NCBI RefSeq assembly: GCF_000373765.1
Contig: NZ_KB892386.1
Location: forward strand, 5,308 to 69,307
Reading direction: 5' to 3'
Length of the DNA stretch: 64,000 nucleotides
DNA from: Legionella shakespearei DSM 23087
Lineage (GTDB): Bacteria; Pseudomonadota; Gammaproteobacteria; Legionellales; Legionellaceae
Below the pieces are notes generated by a model that saw only the letters and a program-made list of their open reading frames with translations, searched no databases and had not been told where the DNA came from. Below are positions 17,488 through 27,387 of the stretch, piece by piece (within the stretch, counting starts at the first letter, position 1; every line of letters begins with the position of its first letter). The position numbers and the translations under genes were made by a program.

Positions 17488-18804
17488 ATGTACATGATGA
17501 ATCAGAAAAGGGGTTTTAAGTATTTTGTGATAGGGCTGACACTGTTAATGCCTGTATTAGCACATGCAAAATCCCCGTTGAATCTCAAAGAGCTGACACA
17601 ACTGGCAATTCAACAGAACAAGGATTTAAAAGCAGCGCGTTTTGCCATCTCTATTGCCGAGGCACGCTTGGTACAAGCAGGATTATGGTCAAATCCCAAT
17701 ATTAATTTAAATAACAACGACGACCGATTATTTAATAACGAGGGTGAATATTCGCGAAGTATCAGCTTTAACCAGGCCTTTCCCATATCAGGTCGTATTG
17801 CCAAGCAAAAAACAGTGGCACGCATTGATATTCTTCGCGCCCAGGCTGAGGTTTTTGAGGCGACCCGGCAGTTAAGTGCCAAAGTTGCTAATGCATATTA
17901 TGCGGTGGTCATCGCAGAGAACCGCATGCAACAATTAAATTATTTACAAAAGATAAATCAAGAGTTGGTGCGTGTTATTCATAATCGCTACCATGCCGCT
18001 GAAATTTCTAAATTGGATGATAATTCGGCTCGCATTGAATACGCACGTATTACTCAAGAAAAACAACTGTTAAAAAGTCAGCTAATTAGCCAATATGCCC
18101 TTTTAAATCAACTCATTGGTCAAACACCCAATTCGCCACTGAACGTTAAAAAAACGATTAGGATAGCAAAAGGCATTCCTCCATTAGGAAACTTAATCAA
18201 TCACGCCCTCAGTAATCGTCCTGACAGGAGGGCTTTGCTACTTGCTGGACAACGCGCCATGGCCGATAGACGTTTAGCCCAAGCTGAGCGCTTTGCTGAT
18301 TGGACTCTTGGTGCTGGAGTGCAACAAGATAAAATCGTTGTGGAAGGCGGGTTACCGCAACCAGCTGATCGCACATTAGGGGTTTCCTTATCCATTCCTC
18401 TGCCTTTACTCAATCGCAATCAAGGGCGAATTATGGAGGCCTCCGCAACTGGAACTCAAGCCATGATCTCAGTAGATGCTTTAAATCTCACGATTGAAAC
18501 AGAGGTTACGAGCAATTATGGCCAGCTTAATGCTCTTAAAACTAGTGTCGCGCAAACGCAAGGCACCTCCCTTCGTTTAGGGCTTGAAAACGTGAAACTT
18601 GCTCGTGAAGCCTATCAAAATGGACAAGTTTCTTTTTTGAATGTCTTGCAGGTGCAAAGGCAACAAAATGATGTACAAATGGCCTACTTAACGACCATTG
18701 GCCAATATTTTCAATCTTATGTTGCCTTATGTACGGCTATTGGAGCACCCCATACAAACGGATTCTGCTCGTATTTATCCTTAACAAAGGACGTGACCAA
18801 ATGA
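17488..18804 (+). CDS. helC: Outer membrane efflux protein, HelC/CusC type
   Basis: 438 residues with a signal peptide (FVIGLTLLMPVLAHA) and two TolC-type repeats (LTQLAIQQNKDLKAARFAISIAEARLVQAG; LAREAYQNGQVSFLNVLQVQRQQ). It forms the outer-membrane channel for the RND pump encoded next. Its stop overlaps the helB start (ATGA). The name follows the Legionella helCBA locus, which has this order. Confidence 0.88.
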   Translation: MYMMNQKRGFKYFVIGLTLLMPVLAHAKSPLNLKELTQLAIQQNKDLKAARFAISIAEARLVQAGLWSNPNINLNNNDDRLFNNEGEYSRSISFNQAFPISGRIAKQKTVARIDILRAQAEVFEATRQLSAKVANAYYAVVIAENRMQQLNYLQKINQELVRVIHNRYHAAEISKLDDNSARIEYARITQEKQLLKSQLISQYALLNQLIGQTPNSPLNVKKTIRIAKGIPPLGNLINHALSNRPDRRALLLAGQRAMADRRLAQAERFADWTLGAGVQQDKIVVEGGLPQPADRTLGVSLSIPLPLLNRNQGRIMEASATGTQAMISVDALNLTIETEVTSNYGQLNALKTSVAQTQGTSLRLGLENVKLAREAYQNGQVSFLNVLQVQRQQNDVQMAYLTTIGQYFQSYVALCTAIGAPHTNGFCSYLSLTKDVTK

Positions 18805-19772
18805 TTCATACATTTAACTCCATCCGCCAAAGAGTGTGGTTTATTGTTTTACTGGGTATTTTCTTTCATTCGTCATTGCTAATGGCGCATGGAGACGAAA
18901 TTGAAGTCAGCACGTCAGGCCCAGCCCAGTCGGTTACATTAACTCCTGAACAAACCAAAATGCTGGATATTCAGGTCTCCGAAGCCACGCCGCGCCCCAT
19001 GGCTGACTTGTTAGCATTAAATGGTCAAATCCAATTACTGCCCAATGCACAGGCCGATGTCAGTGTGCGTATTAGTGGTGCCGTGACTGATATTGTGAGC
19101 AATCTTGGGGACAGTGTCACCAAAGGCCAAACATTGGCCACGGTACAATCTCGCCTAGTTGGTGATCCTCCACCTAGTGTCGCGGTAAAAGCGCCTATTT
19201 CAGGTGTTATTGATGCACGCAATGTGAATTTGGGGCAAGCGGTAGAACCCAACACCGTTTTATTTCACATCAGTAATCGTGAGCAAGTGCTCGCTATTGT
19301 TCAAGTGTATGAAGAGGATTTGGGCAAGATTAAAGTAGGGTTGGATGTGAATGTGCATGTTTTAAGTTATTCCAAGCGTATTTTTCCTGGAAAAATAACG
19401 CTTGTTGAACCAAATTTAGATCCCTTAACGCGCACCGTGAACGTCCAAATTAGTCTTGATAATAAAGAGGGATTATTAAAACCCGGCATGTTTGTACGTG
19501 CCAACGTGGTATTACGATTTACTCAGGCAGCACTTACGGTACCTAATAACGCCATACTGGAAATTGATAATGCCACCTTTGTGTTTGTGAAGAATGGCAC
19601 AGCCTATGAGAGGACGGTGGTTAGCCTTGGGGCTCGTGATGATAAGTATACTGAAATTAAAGAAGGTTTAGTTCCTGGCGATGAGGTGGTCACGCAGGGT
19701 AATCGAGAATTGTACACATTATCTCTAAGTGGTGGCGGCACTAAAAAATCTGGTGATAAGGAGCCTCACTAA
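18801..19772 (+). CDS. helB: RND periplasmic adaptor, HelB/CusB type
   Basis: 323 residues from ATG 18801, overlapping helC by 4 bp; the longer frame from 18729 has no support. A signal peptide (VWFIVLLGIFFHSSLLMAHG) leads to paired lipoyl half-motifs (ISGAVTDIVSNLGDSVTKGQ; VKAPISGVIDARNVNLGQAV) and a C-terminal membrane-proximal domain. It links the inner-membrane pump to the outer channel. Confidence 0.9.
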   Translation: MIHTFNSIRQRVWFIVLLGIFFHSSLLMAHGDEIEVSTSGPAQSVTLTPEQTKMLDIQVSEATPRPMADLLALNGQIQLLPNAQADVSVRISGAVTDIVSNLGDSVTKGQTLATVQSRLVGDPPPSVAVKAPISGVIDARNVNLGQAVEPNTVLFHISNREQVLAIVQVYEEDLGKIKVGLDVNVHVLSYSKRIFPGKITLVEPNLDPLTRTVNVQISLDNKEGLLKPGMFVRANVVLRFTQAALTVPNNAILEIDNATFVFVKNGTAYERTVVSLGARDDKYTEIKEGLVPGDEVVTQGNRELYTLSLSGGGTKKSGDKEPH

Positions 19773-22700
19773 TGTTTACACGCTTAATTGCCTGGTCGCT
19801 TCATAATCGCCTTTTGATTTTAGCTTTAACGCTCGTGCTGTGTCTTTTAGGTGGTTACACCTTAAAACAAATGCCAGTAGATGTATTCCCGGAATTTGCC
19901 CCTCCACAGGTGGTGGTGCAAACCGAAGCGCCGGGCATGGCCACCCAAGATGTGGAAACGCTAATTACTTATCCATTGGAAAGTGCGATTAATGGCACAC
20001 CAGGTGTAGCCAGTGTTCGCTCTAAAACATCGGTAGGTTTATCCACCATTACCGTGGTTTTTGATGACCGAACGGATATTTACCGTAATCGACAACTGGT
20101 AAATGAACGTATTCAACAAGTCAGTAATCGACTCCCACCCGGGGTTAATCCTCCAGTGATGTTACCGGTAACCTCTGCAGTGGGTTGGCTTGTCAAATAT
20201 GCCTTAATCAGTGATACGGTAAGTCCTGAAACATTACGCACCATTTCAGATTGGACCATCAGACCCCGAATTCTAGCATTAGGTGGGGTTGCGGCCGTCG
20301 TGTCACTTGGTGGGGAGGTCAAGCAATACCAAGTGCGTTTAATTCCTGAGCGCATGCTTTCTTATGGGATTACCATCGAAGAAGTACGCCAGGCGTTAAC
20401 CACTGCGAATCAAAACGTACCTGGCGCTTTTATTCACCAAGCCGGTAGCGAGCTTGTGGTCGGAACTATGGGGCGAATCCAGTCCTTAGAAGACATTAAA
20501 AAAACCGCCATTGTGGTACGAAAAGGAATTCCTATCACGATTAATAATGTAGCTACCGTTGCTTTTGGTGGTGAAATAAAGCGCGGTGATGGTGCTTACA
20601 ATGGAAAGCTCGCGGTGATTGGCACCATTTCCAAAGCCTATGGTGCCGATACGGTGACAACCACGGCTAAAGTGGAGCAAGCGCTAAAAAACATCAAACT
20701 CACTCTCCCCGCAGGGGTGGCGTTAGAAACGGAAGTCTTTCGTCAAGCCAATTTTATTGAATCAGCGATTCATAATCTATCTCGCGCTCTTCTTGAAGGG
20801 GCAATCATTGTCATTGCGGTGCTTTTTGTGTTTTTAATGAATTGGCGTGCCTCATTTATTACCTTTCTGTCCATGCCTGTATCCTTTGTCATTGGTTTAT
20901 TGGTGCTTCACTATTTTGGCATTGGGATTAACTCAATGACACTTGGTGGGATGGCCATTGCGATTGGCGAGGTCGTAGATGATGGCATCATCACGGTTGA
21001 GAATGTGGTGCACCGTTTAAGAGTAAACCGTCAAGAACTCCATCCTTTACCTGCCATTGAAGTGGTGTTTGATGCGGTACTTGAGATACGAAGTTCGGTT
21101 GTTTATGCCACCATTATTATTAGCCTTGTCTTTTTGCCTATTTTCTTTTTATCAGGGATTGCTGAGCGTATTTTTAGCCCCTTGGCCATTGCCTATATTG
21201 CCTCTGTCTTGGGTTCTTTGGTGGTATCGATTACCATGGTTCCGGCGCTTTGTTACCTTTTATTGGTTCGTGGCAAAGAAAAAGCAGAAGACTCTGAAGT
21301 GAGTCTACATGGCTTATCTCAGCGTGAGCGTCATTATGGGGTAGAGCAAAAAACGGAGCATGAGAAAGAGTCTGAAACCCGGTTTGTCCTGTTTCTTAAA
21401 AGGCATTTTCTAACAGCACTGCACTGGTCTTTATCGCATGTTAAAGCTGTGGTTGTGATGGCACTGGCTGCTTTTTTGTTTGCATTAACCCTACTTCCCT
21501 TTTTTGGTAAGTCCTTTTTACCGGAGTTTCATGAGGGAAATTTCATTATTGCTATGAGCACATTGCCAGGAACTTCATTAGAAGAGTCGATGCGTTTGGG
21601 ACAACAGGTGCAAAAATCCTTAATGCGCTACCCACAAGTCATCTCGATTTCCCAACGCGCAGGTCGCAGTGAGTTGGATGAAGATGCGCTACCCCCTAAT
21701 GTCAGCGAATTTGATGTCCGACTTGATTTTACTAGAGACAAATCGATGCCACCTGATGAGCTATTACGACGAATTCGTGCTGATTTAGCCAATATTCCAG
21801 GTGCGATGTTTAATGTGGGTCAGTTCATTGCCCATCGTATGGATGAAGTGCTTTCAGGGGTTCGTGCCCAAGTGGCGGTGAAGTTATTTGGTGATAATTT
21901 AACGACGCTCAATGAATTAGGTCAATCTTTAGAGACTGTTTTAAAATCTGTTCCGGGTGTTGTTGATGTCAATAAAGAGCAGCAGATTAATGTACCGCAA
22001 CTCATCATTAAAATTGACCGAGAAAAGGCGGCACGTTATGGGGTCAATGTAGGGCAAATTTCTGAAGACGTACAAGTACTTTTAAATGGAGTCAGTGTTT
22101 CGAATGTTTTGGAAGGACAGCGTACCTTTGATTTGTACCTTCGTATGGATAAACCTGGACGAGATAGCATTAAAGCCATTCAAGACATGTTGATTGACGC
22201 ACATGGCCAAGCCGAGGGAACTTCTGGTCAAGTGCCTTTGCGGGCTGTGGCTGATATTAAAGTAGAGCCCCAACCCTTTGCCATTAATCGGGAGAATGTG
22301 CAGCGGTTATTGGTCATTGGCTTTAACGTACAAGGACGAGATTTAGGCAGTGTCATTGCTGATGTAGAACAAGAGGTACAGGAAAAAATAAAACTACCCG
22401 CAGGCTATTTTATCCAATACGGCGGGCAATTTGAAAGCCAGCAACAAGCTTCTAAAGTGATTATTACCTTTGGTGCTTTAGTTATTTTCATTATGCTGGT
22501 CTTACTGCATAAAGCCTTTGGTACCTTAAGAGAAGCTTTATTGGTGATGTTTAATTTACCTTTGGCGTTAATCGGTGGGGTGATATCACTTTTTATCGCC
22601 AGTGGTGAGATGAGTGTGGCAGCCATGATTGGTTTTATTACCTTATTTGGGATTGCGGCACGCAATGGGATTATTTTAGTGAGCCACTACAATCAATTGC

Positions 22701-23008
22701 GGTTGCAGGGAAAAACTCGAGAGCAAGTGGTCATTGATGGGACACTCGATAGATTAGTGCCGGTACTTATGACAGCGGCTACCGCAGCCCTTGGTCTTTT
22801 CCCGCTCCTTTGGGGTTCACCCGCCGGTAAAGAGTTAGAGCGTCCTTTGGCACAAGTACTATTGGGAGGGCTATTGACTTCAACCGTGCTCAATATGTTT
22901 GTTGTTCCCACGGTCTATAACGCCATTGAACAATGGCGGGAAAGACATCAATCTTTAGATGAAACCAATAAGGAGAAACACCATGAACCAAAAACAATGC
23001 AACCGTAA
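19772..23008 (+). CDS. helA: Heavy-metal RND efflux pump, HelA/CusA type
   Basis: 1078 residues with twelve membrane helices and two large periplasmic loops. Family blocks: MPVDVFPEFAPPQVVVQTEAPG, GGMAIAIGEVVDDGIITVEN, and GFITLFGIAARNGIILVSHY. It exchanges protons for metal cations; the copper genes on both sides favour copper or silver. A charged insertion near residues 505-540 (KAEDSEVSLHG to HEKESETRF) lies in the cytoplasmic linker between halves. Starts on the last base of helB. Confidence 0.93.
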   Translation: MFTRLIAWSLHNRLLILALTLVLCLLGGYTLKQMPVDVFPEFAPPQVVVQTEAPGMATQDVETLITYPLESAINGTPGVASVRSKTSVGLSTITVVFDDRTDIYRNRQLVNERIQQVSNRLPPGVNPPVMLPVTSAVGWLVKYALISDTVSPETLRTISDWTIRPRILALGGVAAVVSLGGEVKQYQVRLIPERMLSYGITIEEVRQALTTANQNVPGAFIHQAGSELVVGTMGRIQSLEDIKKTAIVVRKGIPITINNVATVAFGGEIKRGDGAYNGKLAVIGTISKAYGADTVTTTAKVEQALKNIKLTLPAGVALETEVFRQANFIESAIHNLSRALLEGAIIVIAVLFVFLMNWRASFITFLSMPVSFVIGLLVLHYFGIGINSMTLGGMAIAIGEVVDDGIITVENVVHRLRVNRQELHPLPAIEVVFDAVLEIRSSVVYATIIISLVFLPIFFLSGIAERIFSPLAIAYIASVLGSLVVSITMVPALCYLLLVRGKEKAEDSEVSLHGLSQRERHYGVEQKTEHEKESETRFVLFLKRHFLTALHWSLSHVKAVVVMALAAFLFALTLLPFFGKSFLPEFHEGNFIIAMSTLPGTSLEESMRLGQQVQKSLMRYPQVISISQRAGRSELDEDALPPNVSEFDVRLDFTRDKSMPPDELLRRIRADLANIPGAMFNVGQFIAHRMDEVLSGVRAQVAVKLFGDNLTTLNELGQSLETVLKSVPGVVDVNKEQQINVPQLIIKIDREKAARYGVNVGQISEDVQVLLNGVSVSNVLEGQRTFDLYLRMDKPGRDSIKAIQDMLIDAHGQAEGTSGQVPLRAVADIKVEPQPFAINRENVQRLLVIGFNVQGRDLGSVIADVEQEVQEKIKLPAGYFIQYGGQFESQQQASKVIITFGALVIFIMLVLLHKAFGTLREALLVMFNLPLALIGGVISLFIASGEMSVAAMIGFITLFGIAARNGIILVSHYNQLRLQGKTREQVVIDGTLDRLVPVLMTAATAALGLFPLLWGSPAGKELERPLAQVLLGGLLTSTVLNMFVVPTVYNAIEQWRERHQSLDETNKEKHHEPKTMQP

Positions 23009-23432
23009 GTTAAAGTGGTTTAGTTTGATAATGAGCTTTTTTATTTGGACAATACCTATAGAACTCTTTGCCGATACAAGCGAAGCGTCCAAAGTAACCA
23101 TTCCATCAACTATCCCAGCCATTTGGAAAGCCATTGATGAGCAAGCGGTGTCGATTAATCAGGCATTAAAAGACAATCAACTCACCTCCATTCATGAGCA
23201 TGCTTTTGCTATTCGCGATTTAGTCAATGCACTGCCTGCTTTAAGCAAGGATTTATCTGAAGAGCAGAAAAAAATATTACAAACAAATTTAAGTTATGTA
23301 GGGCAATTGGCCACTCGTCTTGATAAAACAGGGGATGCAAACGATAAAGAGGGAACTCAAGCCAATTGGGATAAATTGGAAAAAATATTAAGCCAATTAC
23401 GTGCCCTTTATCAAATCTCATCATCTAATTAA
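22983..23432 (+). CDS. Periplasmic helical protein of unknown function, copper operon
   Basis: 149 residues from ATG 22983 (AAGGAG upstream), overlapping the helA end. Signal peptide (KWFSLIMSFFIWTIPIELFA), then a helical mature part (IWKAIDEQAVSINQALKDNQLTSIHEHAF) with His residues. I do not recognise the family. Its position between the pump and the multicopper oxidase suggests a periplasmic role in copper handling (inference). Confidence 0.8.
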   Translation: MNQKQCNRKLKWFSLIMSFFIWTIPIELFADTSEASKVTIPSTIPAIWKAIDEQAVSINQALKDNQLTSIHEHAFAIRDLVNALPALSKDLSEEQKKILQTNLSYVGQLATRLDKTGDANDKEGTQANWDKLEKILSQLRALYQISSSN

Positions 23433-23442
23433 GAGTATTTTT

Positions 23443-24891
23443 ATGAAATTATCTTTTTGCGTTCAAGCAATACTTGCATTAAATGCCCTGTATGTTGGGC
23501 AAGTCCTTGCAGTTCAAAATCCGACCTCACATACAGTGACTAAACCCACCGTGTTGTTGATTAAAAAATATCAAACCGAAGTGGATGGTAAACCTACTGA
23601 ATTATTTCGAATCGAGCAGCCTGATGGTACTTGGGGATATCATGGGGTTAAAGGCGACATGTTTGATGCCATTGTAAAAAATCAGACTGATAAGCCCACA
23701 GTGTTACATTGGCACGGCCTCATTGTACCAAATGACCAAGATGGAGTGCCCTATGTGACGCAAGCACCTATTCCCCCAGGCGGTGAGTTTCATTATCATT
23801 TCTTGCTCAAACAATCTGGGACTTATTGGATGCATTCGCACCATGATTTGCAGGTACAACAATTTTTATCAGCACCTTTGATTATCTCCGATGCAAAAGA
23901 TAAGGCAAGTGAGAAAGAGGTTACTTTATTCATTGGCGATTTTAGCTATAAAAAACCAGAAGTGATTTTAAGTGAGTTAAAGAAGGGACAAATGACCCAC
24001 ATGCATCATGGAAATGGCATGTCTTCTATGCCTATGAGCCAACCCGAAGCCGATTTAAATGATGTCAATTATGATGCATTCCTAACCAACTATAAAACGT
24101 TAAAGAATCCAGAAATTGTTCCCGTTCATCAAGGAGATACTGTTCGGTTAAGGTTTATCGCAGGCTCTGCAATGTCTAATTTTTTTATCAATACAGGCAT
24201 TTTAAAAGGAAAGGCGATTGCTATTGATGGGCAAGCGATTAAACCAGTAGAATCCAATCAATTTCAACTGGCTGTGGGACAGCGGATTGATGTTTTGGTG
24301 ACCATTCCCCAAGGTGAAAACGCATATCCTATTCTTGCGCAAGGAGAAGGGACTGCGATGCAAACAGGTTTAATACTTACAACGCCTAAAGCGAATATCC
24401 CTAAACTAAATGAAAAAACGTCAAATAAAGCTGGCGCTTTAAACTATGATCAGGAATTTAAATTTAAGGCCTTACAGCCAATGTCAGCTAAAACTCCTGG
24501 ACAAACGCTTACAGTCAATTTAGAAGGCGATATGATGTCCTATGTGTGGACAATTAACAATCAAAAATGGCCTGAAATAAAACCATTAACGGTTCAGAAA
24601 AACAAACGGGTTGAACTTGTCTTCAATAATAAAACGATGATGGCTCATCCCATGCATTTGCATGGTCATGTCTTTGAAGTGACTGAGATTGATGGGAAAA
24701 AGATAAGTGATGGTCTGTTGCACGACACGGTTTTGGTGTTGCCGAAATCAACTGTTAAGGTTCAATTTGATTCCGATAATCCGGGCAACTGGATGATGCA
24801 TTGTCATATGCTTTATCATCAAGAGACTGGGATGATGACTCTGATGACTTATCAGGATATTAAATTACCAGACTTAACAAGCCATCATTGA
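23443..24891 (+). CDS. Multicopper oxidase (CueO/CopA-like)
   Basis: 482 residues from ATG 23443; signal peptide (FCVQAILALNALYVGQVLA). All four copper-ligand blocks are present: HWHGL, WMHSHHD, HPMHLHGHVFEV and HCHMLYHQETGMM, giving a type 1 and a trinuclear site. A Met/His-rich stretch (MTHMHHGNGMSSMPM) recalls the CueO methionine segment. It oxidises periplasmic Cu(I) to the less toxic Cu(II). Last gene of the copper operon. Confidence 0.92.
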   Translation: MKLSFCVQAILALNALYVGQVLAVQNPTSHTVTKPTVLLIKKYQTEVDGKPTELFRIEQPDGTWGYHGVKGDMFDAIVKNQTDKPTVLHWHGLIVPNDQDGVPYVTQAPIPPGGEFHYHFLLKQSGTYWMHSHHDLQVQQFLSAPLIISDAKDKASEKEVTLFIGDFSYKKPEVILSELKKGQMTHMHHGNGMSSMPMSQPEADLNDVNYDAFLTNYKTLKNPEIVPVHQGDTVRLRFIAGSAMSNFFINTGILKGKAIAIDGQAIKPVESNQFQLAVGQRIDVLVTIPQGENAYPILAQGEGTAMQTGLILTTPKANIPKLNEKTSNKAGALNYDQEFKFKALQPMSAKTPGQTLTVNLEGDMMSYVWTINNQKWPEIKPLTVQKNKRVELVFNNKTMMAHPMHLHGHVFEVTEIDGKKISDGLLHDTVLVLPKSTVKVQFDSDNPGNWMMHCHMLYHQETGMMTLMTYQDIKLPDLTSHH

Positions 24892-25000
24892 CGTTAAACA
24901 CCATCTTTAAGGATTAAGCTGCTTTTAGAGAGTATTTTAGTCGCTCATAACTAAGAATAGTACTTACCTAGATGCGTCATTATGAGGATATGGGTAGTTT

Positions 25001-25031
25001 TGGCAACAACTGAACTGATCAGCTGTTGCCA
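25001..25031. terminator. Bidirectional hairpin between convergent operons
   Basis: tggcaacaactga (25001-25013), a 5-base loop, then tcagctgttgcca (25019-25031): a 13-bp stem with one mismatch between the copper operon and the convergent transfer operon. Only a short T-run follows in either direction, so termination may be moderate. Confidence 0.6.
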
Positions 25032-25043
25032 TTTGAAATGAAT

Positions 25044-27230
25044 TTATGCAATATGAGCCACATTGGTCTTTTGCGATAATAGCAAACGGCTATTTAACTT
25101 AGCATATCTATAAATTTTTGATTTTAATTGTCGTTTCACTCCCTCGAGCCCTAACTTACTGTTGTTAGCCAGATCATTAAAATCGCTAAATTGTCGGGGG
25201 TTTGATAACTGCTCTCCCGGAGCAAAGGTCGGTAGAATGATGAAGCCATTAACTGAATCAGCTGCTTCTTTTCCTTTTTCTTTCCCAGGGTTAATACCTT
25301 TTGTTAACTCAAGGTGTTTGTCATCATCTGCAGCCACAATAATTGGAGTATTGGGATATTTATCATGTAGCGCTTTAGCGACTGGTTTGAGATTACCGGA
25401 GTCAAAGGCAGAGACAACAATAGGTAGCCCGGTTGCCTCTTTTATAGTTGCAGCTGTAGCATAACCTTCAGCAATAACAATGACAGGCGTTCCTGAAAGT
25501 TTTTCTAGGCCACCCAATACATGAAAACTGCCTTCCTTTCTTGAATCTTTTGCAAAGCGTTTGGTTCCATCTTCGGCAATGTATTGAACAGTCCAAAGTG
25601 TACCTTGGCAATCTGTTGCTGGAATACAGGTTAGTTTTCTTTCTTCATCCGTATAGGCGCCAGAATGAACCTGAATACCTTTGGCCTGCATATAAGGTGT
25701 GGGTTCCAAAATCTCTGTCATCATCGATAATTTTTCTTTGAGTCTTAATGCAGTACTTTTTTGCTTAGCTTCAAGCTCACGTTGGCGAGTTTGTTGTTGC
25801 TCGAGTGCTTCTGCCTTAAGCGTTGTCTTCTGTTCATCAGTTAAAATGTAACCCTTACATTTCCAATTAAGTTCGTCACCAGTTCGATTATTTTTAATAT
25901 ATCCAGCCGGAATACCATCTAAATGGGCCACATAAAATCCTGCCTTTTCACCGTTTTTATCACCCTCTGTAGCTATGCGATGAGGTTTACCATCCATAAT
26001 TGGATGCCCACCTGAAACAATAGCACCAAGGCTCACCAATGCCGCCTTAAATTCATCTTCTGGTATAAGCGCTTTATCCTGGGTTAGTATTTGATTTTCA
26101 GGAAGCCAGGCTTTGATTTTCTCAACAGGAACACCAGGATTTGCATACCAACATTTTTGAACTTTATCCCAAGCAATACCTGGTGTTCCATCAGTGAGTT
26201 TTCCTATTGTGGATTTAGCACTCTCTTTTTGTTTGAAGGGGATGCTTAACCAGACCTTTTCAGAAGTGATGTTTTCAGGCGTCATAAAGGCTACCTCTTT
26301 AAGTTTCTCATCCTTGATTTCAATAAGTTCTGTTAGTTGAATGTCTTGGGTTTGCTCAAAAGCACCCAGGTGACTAACTATTTTTTCTGCATCCGCAGAT
26401 GCTCTGAATATTTCTAAAGGCTCATCTTCCAGAACTTGAATCCACGATTTGATATATGCCGTGTGTTGAGAAGGGGCATGGCCTATACCAAGCTCAGCAC
26501 CTAAAAGCATGCTTGCAATTTCTGCTCTCAATTCTTCTTTGGCGTAGGCATCTGAACCAAAAGGATGACCTAAATCTCTATCCAGTCTGGAAGGATGACC
26601 GCTCCAATGCCCAAGCTCATGCAGGGCAGTGGCATAATAGTTTGCTGCAGATTTAAATTGCTCTTTTGGCGGAAGATGAATGCTATCAGTCGATAATCTG
26701 TAAAATGCTCTGTCCGCTTCAGAATGAATAATGGTGGCGCCAGAGTTATGCAGTAGTTTTTCTGCTCTTTCAATTAAGGACCAGTCCGGCTCTTTTGTAA
26801 TGAGTTCGGGCATATTATCAATCTGTGAGGCATGAAATACTGTTGAATAAAACACCTTGGGTCGTTCAAGATTCACCTGCACTTTTAATGGATTACCGTG
26901 CTCATCAAGCACAGGTTTACCAGCATCATCTTGTTTGATTTGTTCTTCATGAAATTTCCAATACTGAATCGTCGTGCCTTTTTCTCCCTTGCGCACTTGC
27001 GCATCCATGCTTTGTGCTTGTTTGTAAGTTAACCAGCGATTGTCATCACTTTGGTTCAGCATTAAATACAATGCATTAATCCCGCGATAACGTTTTCCTG
27101 TTATCGGATTATAAGGAACTTGACCATTACCTGTGCCTGGCTCCCATGGTTTTAGCCAAGGTGCTGTTCCTGCTTTCAGGCTCTCAATAATTTGATTGGC
27201 AACGACTTGATGGTAAGGCATTTTAGTCAT
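25044..27230 (-). CDS. ArdC-like / TOPRIM conjugation-associated primase-type protein
   Basis: 728 residues from ATG 27230 (GGAGG upstream). The N-terminal ArdC ssDNA-binding domain (APWLKPWEPGTGNGQVPYNPITGKRYRG region) leads into a zincin-like motif ALHELGHWSGHPSR. The C-terminal TOPRIM has VIVIAEGYATAATIKEA and PIIVAADDDKH. Such proteins travel with or coat incoming single strands, protect them from restriction and may prime the second strand. It is the last gene of the long tra/trb transcript and overlaps a 54-residue ORF by 8 bp. Confidence 0.88.
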   Translation of the reverse strand: MTKMPYHQVVANQIIESLKAGTAPWLKPWEPGTGNGQVPYNPITGKRYRGINALYLMLNQSDDNRWLTYKQAQSMDAQVRKGEKGTTIQYWKFHEEQIKQDDAGKPVLDEHGNPLKVQVNLERPKVFYSTVFHASQIDNMPELITKEPDWSLIERAEKLLHNSGATIIHSEADRAFYRLSTDSIHLPPKEQFKSAANYYATALHELGHWSGHPSRLDRDLGHPFGSDAYAKEELRAEIASMLLGAELGIGHAPSQHTAYIKSWIQVLEDEPLEIFRASADAEKIVSHLGAFEQTQDIQLTELIEIKDEKLKEVAFMTPENITSEKVWLSIPFKQKESAKSTIGKLTDGTPGIAWDKVQKCWYANPGVPVEKIKAWLPENQILTQDKALIPEDEFKAALVSLGAIVSGGHPIMDGKPHRIATEGDKNGEKAGFYVAHLDGIPAGYIKNNRTGDELNWKCKGYILTDEQKTTLKAEALEQQQTRQRELEAKQKSTALRLKEKLSMMTEILEPTPYMQAKGIQVHSGAYTDEERKLTCIPATDCQGTLWTVQYIAEDGTKRFAKDSRKEGSFHVLGGLEKLSGTPVIVIAEGYATAATIKEATGLPIVVSAFDSGNLKPVAKALHDKYPNTPIIVAADDDKHLELTKGINPGKEKGKEAADSVNGFIILPTFAPGEQLSNPRQFSDFNDLANNSKLGLEGVKRQLKSKIYRYAKLNSRLLLSQKTNVAHIA

Positions 27231-27387
27231 AAATAGCCTCCATCGCGTCTTCTTCATTGAGTGCATCTTCAAAAAATGCGCCCATGATGTCTGCTTCTAT
27301 CGGACTGACCTCGACAAGAAAGCCAGGGATTACTAAATCCTCGAACTTTTCTGAAATCACATCCATTAGCTCGGTTTCATGATTCAT
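27223..27387 (-). CDS. 54-residue acidic protein between traF and the ArdC-like gene
   Basis: Start ATG overlaps the traF stop (ATGA); GGGAG lies eight bases before it inside traF. The stop overlaps the start of the ArdC-like gene by 8 bp. The product is strongly acidic (SEKFEDLVIPGFLVEV, FFEDALNEEDAMEAIYD). Double overlap and a good ribosome site argue that it is translated. An acidic protein beside ArdC could be a DNA mimic or partner, but this is only a guess. Confidence 0.65.
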   Translation of the reverse strand: MNHETELMDVISEKFEDLVIPGFLVEVSPIEADIMGAFFEDALNEEDAMEAIYD

